Assembly: GCA_905221605.1 (NCBI GenBank)
Contig: CAJNDS010000335.1
Span: 441,203-505,202, forward strand
Reading direction: 5' to 3'
DNA: 64,000 bases
Origin: Symbiodinium natans
Lineage: Eukaryota > Sar > Dinophyceae > Suessiales > Symbiodiniaceae
Of the stretch, positions 51,048 to 60,700 are shown in pieces. How positions within the stretch are numbered: the stretch's first letter is position 1; every line of letters starts with the position of its first letter. The position numbers were made by a program, and so were the translations under genes. The notes under the pieces were generated by a model. The model was not told the DNA's origin. It did no database searches and saw only the letters and a list, made by a program, of their open reading frames with translations.

Positions 51048-54000
51048 CTAGAAGATGAGCTGAAGGGAACCCCTCAGAAGTCCGTGCTTTCCTAAACTTT
51101 AGGTTTAGGGTTTAGGGTTTTGGGTTTTGGGTTTTGGGTGTATAGGGCAAGCGAACAGCCAAAAACCTCAAGGCCTAAGCACTGACGGGCCACACTCCTT
51201 CATATGGACAGTTCTCTAAATTAGGTTAACATTTTCGTCTCCTAGAAAAGAGTACGGTACCTCCAAAAGTTATTAAGGGAGGGGGGTTCAGGGGGGTATG
51301 TAACCCAAGGTGGGTAATAATCCCCACTACTCCTTAAGGCTCTCTAAGCTACTCTACGGCTGCCCTACCGCCCGAGGACCCGGTCCCTTAAGAACCCTAA
51401 ACCCCAACCCTAAACCCTAAACCCTAAACTCTGAACCCTAAACCCTAAACCCAAAGGGACCCTAATTTAGAGAACTAGCCCCCATGTAGAAGTGCCGTAG
51501 AGCTCCTGGGATTCGCCGAGTCTCCATGCCTGAACTCCTCCCAAAGTTAGAATGTCCTTTGGTTACCCTAAACCCTAAACCCTAAACCCTAAATCCTAAA
51601 CCCTAAACCCTAAACCCCATAACCCTAAACCCATACCGCAAAACCTATGGTTTTGGGGACCTTAAACCTAAAAGCCCTAAAAGCCCCCCACCCTCGAAGC
51701 CTCTAGAAAAAGCTCAGCACAAGAGTGGCGCAGAGGGTTTCAGGGTTTAGAGGCTTGTAGGGTTTAGGGTTTATAGGGTTTAGGGTATAGGGTTTAGGGT
51801 TAAGGGTTTCAGGTTTGGGGCCGTTTAGGGTTTAGGGTAGGGTGCATAGGGAGTGTACAGGTGTTGATGGTTTGCCGGAAGAGTTTTGGGCCTCAGTTTG
51901 GGGGAGGTCAGGTGTCGCATTCGGACCTACCCGCACTCTCAGCCCGCAAACGCCGGAGACGATTGGATGCGCTGAACGATGTCGGCCTTGTCCCGCTTGC
52001 CAGATGGGGTATACAGGTTTAGGGCTTAGGGTTTAGGATTTGGGGTTTAGGGTACTTGTTGGCACTGGGCAATATTGTGCTGAGAGTCTTTATTGTGGAG
52101 GTTTTGTTGTTGGGCATCATACTGGTTCCAAGTTGGACCCTTCTGGGCACCTGGTATTTCAAAGAGCCTGCCAAAAAGCTCCCCCGAAAACAAGAAGCAA
52201 ACGAAATCTCAGGCGCGTCAGGGTAGGACAACTGGTTCGCCACGTATTGTGGGCAGAAAACTCACAAGACCATACCCCCTGTGCATCCTAAACCAAAGTA
52301 CCCCAGTTGAAAGGTTTGGGGTTAAGGGTTTACTCTAAACCCTAAACCCTAAACCCTAAACCCTAAACCCTAAACCCTAAACCCTAAACCCTAAACCCTA
52401 AACCCTAAACCCTAAGGGGTACTATCTAAACATGATCATTTTGTATCCTTGTTGGGTTGAAGAATTCACAGACATGTAAAATGCTTTTCAACCATGGCCC
52501 AGCTCAGGGTTTAGGGTTTAGGGTTTAGGGTTTAGGGTTTAGGGTTTAGGGTTTAGGGTTCAGGGTTTAGGGTTCAGGGTTTAGGGTTCAGGGTTTAGGG
52601 TTTAGGGTTCAGGGTTTAGGGTTTAGGGTTTAGGGTTTAGGGCTCTTAGGGCTGTAGGGCTGCCCCGCCTTCTCAAGGCACCCATCCAGCGAGATGCCCA
52701 GCTCCCGGGCAATTTTTTTAAGATCGCCCACACCTGCACGGTGGCTTCGCGCATTGTGGCAGAAGGGTTTATCAGTTGGGGTTTAGGGTTTAGGGTTTAG
52801 GGTTTAGGGTTTAGGGTTTAGGGTTTAGGGTTTAGGGTTCAGGGTTCAGGGTTTAGGGTTTAGGGTTTAGGGTTTAACCCTTAAACTCGACAAAGCCCTA
52901 CAACCGTAAACCCTGTAGACCGGTTAAAGGTAAATCCCTTTCAAACCCTGAACCCTGAACCCGAAACCCTAAACTCTAAACCCTAAACACAAGGATGGGG
53001 GGAGGGGTGCAGGAGATTGGCTGGGGAGGCCCTTGGAGGTGAACCCAAAAAAAAGGGTTTAGGGCCGTTTAGGGTTTAGGGTTTAGGGTTTAGGGTTTAG
53101 GGTTTAGGGTTTAGGGTTTAGGGTTTAGGGTTTCTAATCTGGCTGGTTCTTACTAGGGAATGCGGGAATGAGGTACCCTACAGAATCCTTTCAAGGGTAT
53201 ATACATATATATACGTATATGTAAATATATATATATATATATATGTAGGGCCCTGATTCCCTCATTCCCTACCAAGAGCCAGGGGGATAAGGCAACCCGA
53301 AAAACCACACAAGAAGTGTTTTACTTCGAACATCCCCACCTTAGGGATTTGGATTTGGGCACTCCAGGAAGTCTCTCGGGTTGGGCATTTCAGGGAGTCT
53401 CTGGGGTTGGGCACCCCAGGGAGTCTCTAGGAGCAGACCGGGTGAGGAGAAGAGTTCCGGGCGAGGAGAAGAGTTGAGTTTAACATCTAACAGCCCCCAC
53501 ATCGAAGGTGGGAAAAAAAACCTTAGAATCCTAAACCCTAGGGCCTAAACCCTAAAGCGTAAACCCTAAATGCCCCCTTTAAGAATCTCTGAGCCAGGGG
53601 CTTCGCGTGTTCAGCGGCACGGTGGGGACTTCTTCCGCCGGGGCCTTCAAGAGAGGGTGGGGTTTAGGGTTTAGGGTTTAGACCTTAGAAGTCTAAGGTT
53701 TACGGTTTATATGGCTTATCTCCTGGAATTTCTGAACTTATAAACCCGAGAACCCTCCGGCCCATGAGTTGAACTCCTAGATCGCTAGTCGAAATGGGGC
53801 TTTCCGAAAATAGGGGGTACTTTCTTGGGGTCCTTCCTAAAAGGGCATCCTAACCCTAAACCCTAAACCCTAAATTTGGGGATTTATATTGGGGTCCCCT
53901 ATGTTCGTAAACCCCCAAATGGAGAGAGGGCCCCATAAAACCAGTAAACCCTGGGAGAGGGGATCCGAAGTATGGGCCCTTAAGTTGGGTCCCCTGTTAT

Positions 54001-56735
54001 ATAACCTTTATATACACTATACATAATAAGAGCCCATACTTCGGATCCCTCTAAATCCTTTTAAACAAGCGTAAGGGACACCCTCATACCCAAACCCCAA
54101 ACCCTAAATCCTACATAAACCCAACACCCTAAAACCTAAACCCTAAACCCTAAACCTTAAACCTTAGATGGGAGCAAACCCCCCCCAGCACCTCCTCCGT
54201 CTCCATGGCCGAGGCGCCTTGCCTTCGCTCCGCGGCCTGTCATCGCAGATTCGGGGTTTAGGGTTTAGGGTCTAGGCTTTGGGGTTTAGGGTTTGGGGTT
54301 TGGGGTTTGGGGTTTGGGGTTTAGGGTTTAGGGAGTTGGGTTGGGGGGTGAGGGGTTGAGGGATTTAGGGGGGGTAAAGGGTTTAGAATTGGCGCTGTAG
54401 GTTTAGGGCGTGGCTGTTTGAGGATAGGAGCCCTAACCCCCCAACCCGAAACCCTAAACCCTAAACCCGAAACCCTAAGCCCTAAACCCTCAACCCTAGA
54501 CCCCGAAACTTGGTTGAGAGGGCTTCAGAATCTGCCTCAAGAATCCCTCAGTGTAGGGGTTGGGGACACAAATCTCAGGTCCTAATCCCGAAACCCCAAA
54601 CCCCAAACCTCTAACCCTCAACTCTATACCCTAAACCCTGAACCCTAACCCCGAAACCTAAACCCTAAACCCTAAACCCTAAACCCGAAACAAGACGATC
54701 CCTTGGAGCACAGCTCCGATCGCCATGGCGCTGAGAAAAATCAGGAACCCCTGAGCCGTGTCTGTTTGGGTTCGGATACACACATCTAGTTAACATGTAG
54801 GCGGGGTGACACTCAAGTAAGTACACACTAATGTACTTCACTCAAGAAGGACTTAAACATCATTAAACTCAGTACGACTTAATGACAATGCCTGAAGGAC
54901 TTAAACATCATAGTAAAGTATTACTATGACAATGCCTATACATCATGGGAGGACTTACATCACTACAAGGACTCGCATCCCAGCTCGTGCCCCCGGACCC
55001 CCTAAAAAGGACCACCTCAAGCGCCGGTGAGGCTAAGCCATCCCCATTCCCGTGTGACCCCGACCACCTAAAGCGCCGGGAGGCTAAGCGTGAACTCTAG
55101 AGTAAGGAGAGTAAGGAGAGTAAGACCAAACCAGACCCGTTATGAAGGACTGTTATATGTGAACTTTATAGGAACCTCAATCATAGCTTGAACATTACTA
55201 CGACTGCCGGTATAGAGGGGTCCGGGTTACCTCGGGTCCTGTCACCACGGGGATATGGTCACCACGGGATATATGGTCCACGGGATGGGGTGTCCTACCT
55301 CCCTCCCGGACCATCCCGTGGCATGCACCGGACCCTGACCATCCACACCCCCGGGGTTTACGGGGCTTTGGGGTTTAGGGTTTAGTAAATTTAGGGCTAG
55401 GGTTTAGGGTTTAGGGTTTAGAGTTTAGGGTTTAGGGTTTAGGGTTTAGGGGTTAGGGTTTAGAGTTTAGAGTTTAGGGTTTGGGGCTTGGGGTTTGGGG
55501 TTTGGGGTTTAGGGTTTAGGGATTAGGGTTTCGGGTTTAGGGTTTCGGGTTTGGGGTGGTGTCCTGGTAACTACTCTTGGGTACTCCTTTAGGCACGAAG
55601 GGGGCAGCTACTTTCCCAGATTCCCCCGGGGGGCTGAGGGTTTGTGGTCAAGGGCGTGTGACTCCCAAAACCCCAAGCCTTCATTGAACCCTACATCCGA
55701 AACCTAGTCAAAAGACCCGAATATCTAGGGGTTCTACTTTGGAACCTTAAGGTTGTATCCATGCGTTTTGAGGTCCCATTTTAAGGTTGTTTAAGGGAAC
55801 ATAAGGGCCATGCTAGGAGTACGTCGGGGGAACCTTTTGGGGTACAACCTTAGGGGTACGAATCGGAATCCTTTGACATTAGAACCCGGATTGAACCCCA
55901 CATCACAACACAACTCGATCTGTACCCTGATGATATCCACCAACGGGATGCCAAAGATCGTACTCGGCAGGAGTCATGCCTGGCGGAATAGGGAATTCTG
56001 CTGGCGGGATGCGTGCGACTCCCCGTACCCCCGTGTCTGTGTGTTGGTGAGAGTTCCCCCGCCGGCTTCGCTTGGTTGCCATACATCATCCCAGGCCATC
56101 CAGGAGTTGTCCGGTTGCTGCTGGGTCTGGGGTTGTTGGGCGCTTGGAAGATTTTCCCGCCCTTGTTCTCGTTCGTCGCGGATAGAGTCACACGCCACGT
56201 ACAACAGGTACAGCATGTACGAGTAGAGCTCCGGCGTCACGCGGTTGACGAGTAATATGTCCTGCATTGCAATCATACCAACTGAAACTTAAGCCCCTGA
56301 ATAAACCCTAAGCCCTAAGCCCTAAGCCCTAAGCCCTAAGCCCTAAACCCTAAACCCTAAAACCCTAAACCCTAAACCCTACACCCACCTCCTCCTGGCT
56401 GAAGATGAGATTGCACTCGGCCATGCGGCTAAGGAGCTGCTCCTTTAGACGAGTTGAGGGTTGAGGGCTCAGGGTTTAGGCTTTAGGGTTTAGGGCTTAG
56501 CGTTCAGGCTGTGTTGCGGGGCATGGGTTCTGGGTTTATGGCCTGGGGTGTTGAGGGTTTAGGGTTTTCGGGCTGATGGGGTTCTCGGGTTTCTGTCCGG
56601 GATGGGTTTAGGGTTTAGGTTTAGGGTTTGGGGTTTGGGGTTTAGAGTGCAAGTTTTAGGGGGGTTTTGGGACCCTTCGCCCGGCTCCTTGTCGTCGGCT
56701 GATGACGCAGGGACGGCCAGCCGCTCAAGAATGGC
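51048..56735 (-). CDS. Protein with SAP-like domain and a membrane segment (about 9 exons)
   Basis: Order read: ILERLAVPASSADDK (56688-56735), EQLLSRMAECNLIFSQEE (56389-56442, GT donor), DILLVNRVTPELYSYMLYLL then a Gln-rich tail (about 56100-56261), GFLIFLSAMAIGAVLQG (about 54702-54750, hydrophobic), AAERRQGASAMETEE (54192-54236), APAEEVPTVPLNTRSP (53595-53644), VGDLKKIARELGISLDGCLE (52669-52733), ADIVQRIQSSPAFA (51944-51986) and a short last exon with TAG (51048-51091). The LKKIARELGISLDGCLEKAD run across an exon junction resembles the SAP/ARMET-like helix pair (EKxDL) frequent in dinoflagellate proteins. Several phases join, not all. Function unknown. Confidence 0.5.
53142..53282. mobile_element. 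Hairpin MITE, family G, with AT loop
   Basis: CTTACTAGGGAATG...GAATGAGGTACCC pairs with CTGATTCCCTCATTCCCTAC. The loop is (AT)n. Sister copy at about 61725-61822. Confidence 0.75.
53966..54078. mobile_element. MITE-like element, family B
   Basis: AAGTATGGGCCCTTAAG ... GAGCCCATACTTCGGATCC; inverted ends are visible. Confidence 0.6.
54785..55365. other. Unique 580-bp block without telomere-type repeats
   Basis: It contains two diverged direct copies of AAGGACTTAAACATCAT (54848 and 54896), paired CACCTCAAGCGCCGG / CACCTAAAGCGCCGGGAGG, and repeated GTCACCACGGGATAT. No exon found. Probably a separate mobile element or its remains. Confidence 0.5.
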
Positions 56736-56756
56736 CTCTTGAGGAGGGTTTCGGGT

Positions 56757-56859
56757 TTAGGGTTTAGGTTTAGGGTTTAGGGTTTAGGGTTTAGGGTTTA
56801 GGGTTTAGGGTTTAGGGTTTAGGGTTTAGGGTTTAGGGTTTAGGGTTTAGGGTTTAGGG
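56757..56859. repeat. TTTAGGG telomere-type array
   Basis: About 14 units on the high side of the exon at 56688-56735. Confidence 0.97.
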
Positions 56860-57049
56860 CCAAATTTAGTGTGTTACGAACCCTAAAACTTCGTACTTGG
56901 AGGTCCATGGGAGTTGGAAGTAGTGGCAGTAGTACCCCAAACAATGTCAAAGCTGCGCGTAACTATGGTTCCCTACTTTTAACACTTAACAACCCATGAA
57001 CCTCCACATAGCTAGACAGTGCCCCGGATGCTCACTCAAAACCGTACAC

Positions 57050-57420
57050 CGTATAAATCGTGTACACCCTTTATCATATAAACTACTATTATTCATAATA
57101 ATATTATTATTAATAATTATTTCATTTGAAAACATTAAATCATATTTTTTGATATTAAGTCATTAACATACTCATTAAAATTAATATTTTTCATCGTCGT
57201 CAATTTTTTTAATTAATACTTTTTTCATCTTTTTCAATTTTGTTAATATTAATAAACCCGCCGAAGCTCTAAACACTGAACTCTCAGTCCAAAACACACA
57301 CACACACACCATATATAGATATATATATATAACACACGCACACAAACCAAAACAAAGAAAAACAAGAAAACACAAGTAAAGAGACAGAGAGAGAGAGAGA
57401 GCTCGCCTGATGACTACTTG
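57050..57420. other. AT-rich stretch with CA/TA/GA microsatellites
   Basis: 57060-57260 is strongly AT-rich (ATTATTAATAATTATT type). (CA)n at 57295-57310, (AT)n at 57320-57332 and (GA)n at 57385-57402 follow. No ORF supported. Confidence 0.8.
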
Positions 57421-57744
57421 AGGATGCAAAGAGATCTCGAGGAAATTCAACAACCATAGGGGCCTGAATAGTTAGAACAGGGTCTTGGCGTTCTTGTAGC
57501 ATAATTACAAAGGACCATAACGGAATAAGTAAGTCTTCCCTCAACCGTAAAGCCTAAACCCCCCAAAACCCTTCTAATAATTATTCCGACACTATACTAG
57601 GTGCAGCCAAGATCTTAGTTGCTTTAGTAACATTGACCGCAACAAGGAGGCATCCTTAGCTGGGTGTTTCAGGGCTTAGGGTTTAGGGTTTGGGGATCTC
57701 GCAACCGCCTGAACCCTAAACCCTAACCCCTAAACCCGAAACCC

Positions 57745-60700
57745 GGGTTCCACCACGGACTGCTACGGAGCTTCCAACGGCGTCGCACAAGTGCAGCAAC
57801 GCTTTGGCCAGGAACGGCAGACGCAGCGCCTGGATCAACTTCGGCCTCTTGGCTCAGCCTGTCCGAGGCTCGTCGCTAGGTGCCTTCAGCTCGCTCTTCT
57901 CACAAGCGGCCAGTAGCTTCGGCTCTCAGCCTTCCTCCTCTTCTCGCATTTCCATAAAACAACTTCTCAACACTTCAAACACATTGGGCGTCGGTGAGAC
58001 TTCGCAAAATGCGAATCGTTGTGAGAATTATAGCTTTACAGAAATAGCTTTGTGCTGCTACTCCTAGCTCACTCACTTCGGCTGTGATTTGGCTACGCAA
58101 CAACTGACAGCTCCACATCAACTCTTGAACTGCATGATGCCAGGCTGCCCAAACCCTGCAAAGCCTGAAAACCCTAAAAACCCTCCAAATCCTGAAAACA
58201 CTTTGGGTTTAGGGTTTAGGGTTTAGGGTTTTAGGGTTTAGGGTTTAGGGGTTTAGGGGTTTAGGGGTTTAGGGGTTTAGGGGTTTAGGGGTTTAGGGGT
58301 TTAGGGGTTTAGGGGTTTAGGGGTTTAGGGTTTAGGCTAGCCCCCCGGGCCCGAAGGTCTGCGAGAGCGAGGTTCTGCAAATCCTCCGTGGCGAACATGG
58401 GCTGCCTTTCAGGCGAGAAGAAAAGGCGCGCACGTAGTGGATGGCGTTGAGGCAGTAGGGTTTTAGGGTTTGGGGTCTAAAGGTTTAGGTTTAGGGTTTA
58501 GGGTTTAGGGTCTAGCCCTAAACCCTAAACCCGAAACCCTGGATTTCGGGTTCAGGGGTTCAGGGCTTCAAGTTTTAGGCTCACCTTCTCCCCCCCCCCC
58601 CCCCCCCCACAATGGGGTATTCTCCCCCTTGGGTGCCTCGATGGCCATTTTCGGCTTCTCTTGGGGGCCCCAAAGCGTGCCCAAAGCCTCTGCTCGAAAG
58701 TCTCAACCTCAATCTGCAGCTTGACAGCTTGAATGGAAGCCCTGCGCCTCTACACGAACAGCACCTGCCCCCCCCCCCCCCACCCGCCCAAACAAAAAAA
58801 AGGAAGCGAGACACCCACTGGGCTTAGTGTTACCTCACAGCCCTGATCCCTAAACCCTAAACAATGTCGCTTGATCACGAAAAACATAATAATGAAAATG
58901 CTACTAATAACAATAAAATAGTAATCATGGCAAAGAAGAAGAAGAATAATAATATGAACAAGAATGAGAATGAAAACAAGAAAAAGAATAAGAATAAGAA
59001 TAAGAATAAGAGTAAGAATAAGAAGAAGAATATCCAGTCGAGTCTGAGGTCGCACTCTTTTTTTATTGCTGCGGCTCCACCGAACAGTTGGCCGTGGTGG
59101 GGAGGATGCCCTCATCAAGCACCCGGCCCAGATGTACGAAGGCCAGCTCACGATCCTAAATCCTAAATCCTAAACCCTAAACCCTAAACCCTAAACCCTA
59201 AACCCTAAAACCTAAACCCTAAAACCTAAACCCTAAACCCTCCCAAACGCTAAACCCCAAACCCCAAACCCGAAATCCTAAGAAAGCTGGTGGGGGATTG
59301 AAAAACAAACCCGAATGCTCTAAACGGCCCGAAACCCTAAAGGAAGCTCGGGGTGATTTAGAAACCCTGATGCTCTAAAACCTAAACCATCAAGGGTTAA
59401 ACCCTGAGCCCTGAACCCTAAACCGCTCTATCCCCAAGAGTGACCTAGGAATAAAAGGGTGCCCTTTTTGGTTTGAAGGGGTTTATATTGGAACCTAACC
59501 ACCCTCCCTTTTCCCCCCAAGAAAAAATAAAAGTAAAAATAAACAAGGAATGAGGACCTAGTGAGGGTCCTGGAACTTGGGTCTTGGGGTACCCTAAACC
59601 CTCAACCCTAATTACCTGAAACCCGACAAGACCCTTGTACCCTTATACCCTAGTACCCTTACACCTTAAATGCTTAAACACTAGTATCCTCATTCCCTAG
59701 TACCCAAACACCCTAAAACCCTAACGTCTAATACCCTGATCCAATACCCTAATACCCTAAGCCCTAATACCCTGAACCTTGAACCGAAACCCTAAATCCT
59801 AATACCCTAATACCCTAATAGCGTAATTCCCTGAGCCTTAAACGCTAAACCCGAATACACTGATACCCTGAACCCTTTCATACCCTGCACCGTAAACCCT
59901 AAACCCTAAACCCTAATACCCCAACACCCCAAACCCTAATACCCTAACACCCTCATACCCTAAAGCCCTCATACCCTGTTTCTAAACCCACCCTAAACCC
60001 TAAACCCTAAACCCCCAACCCTGAACCCGAAGTGCCTGGAGGGCCCCACCACCCCGCTGTCTTCTCCAGCACTGCTGGGACCAAGAGTCCAATCCCGGGC
60101 CCACCACGAGTAGACTTGGTTAGGGTTTAGGGTTTAGGGTTTAGGGTTTAGGGTTTGGGGTTTGGGGTTTGGGGTTTGGGGTTTGGGGTTTGGGGTTTGG
60201 GGTTTGGGGTTTGGGGTTTGGGGTTTGGGGTTTGGGGTTTGGGGTTTGGGGTTTGGGGTTTGGGGTTTGGGCTTTGGGGTTTGGGGTTCAGAACAAGCAA
60301 GGCTTCAGGATGGGGATACCTACCTGGTGCTTTCAGGGCTTCGGGCTTCGGCTCTCCGAGGACTCCGGGTGTGTGGGGGAACGGAACCACCCAAACCCAT
60401 CAGAAATTACATCGGGTTCGAAGCACATTGTAACCTAGACCCAACAGTAACCTAGGAATGAAAAGGGTGCCCTTTGTGGTTCATAGAAACCCTAAACCCT
60501 AAACCCTAAACCCTAAACCCTAAACCCTAAACCCTAAACCCTAAACCAGGGGGAAGAAGGGCCAACCTCTGGCTCCTAGTAACTTTATCCCAGCGGGAGC
60601 ACATAGGACGTGTCGTAGTCGGTTTCAAGCCCCATATGACAGCCCCAAGGTTTAGGGTTTAGGGTTTAGGGTTTAGGGTTTAGGGTTTAGGGTTTAGGGT

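Noticed and set aside
55810-56226. 138-codon plus-strand ORF
   Set aside because: Overlaps a better minus-strand exon (DILLVNRVTPELYSYMLYLL) joined in phase to its neighbour; its first part is a dispersed element also near 38950.
57804-58067. Ser-rich plus-strand ORF
   Set aside because: The minus strand of the same stretch gives a better exon (57745-57845) with an AG|G acceptor.
58864-59166. Lys/Asn-rich plus-strand ORF
   Set aside because: AAGAAT microsatellite; the real exon there is on the minus strand (59081-59155).
60148-60455. Three overlapping ORFs encoding GFGVWGL-type repeats
   Set aside because: Direct translations of the TTTGGGG array, which has no stop in any frame.
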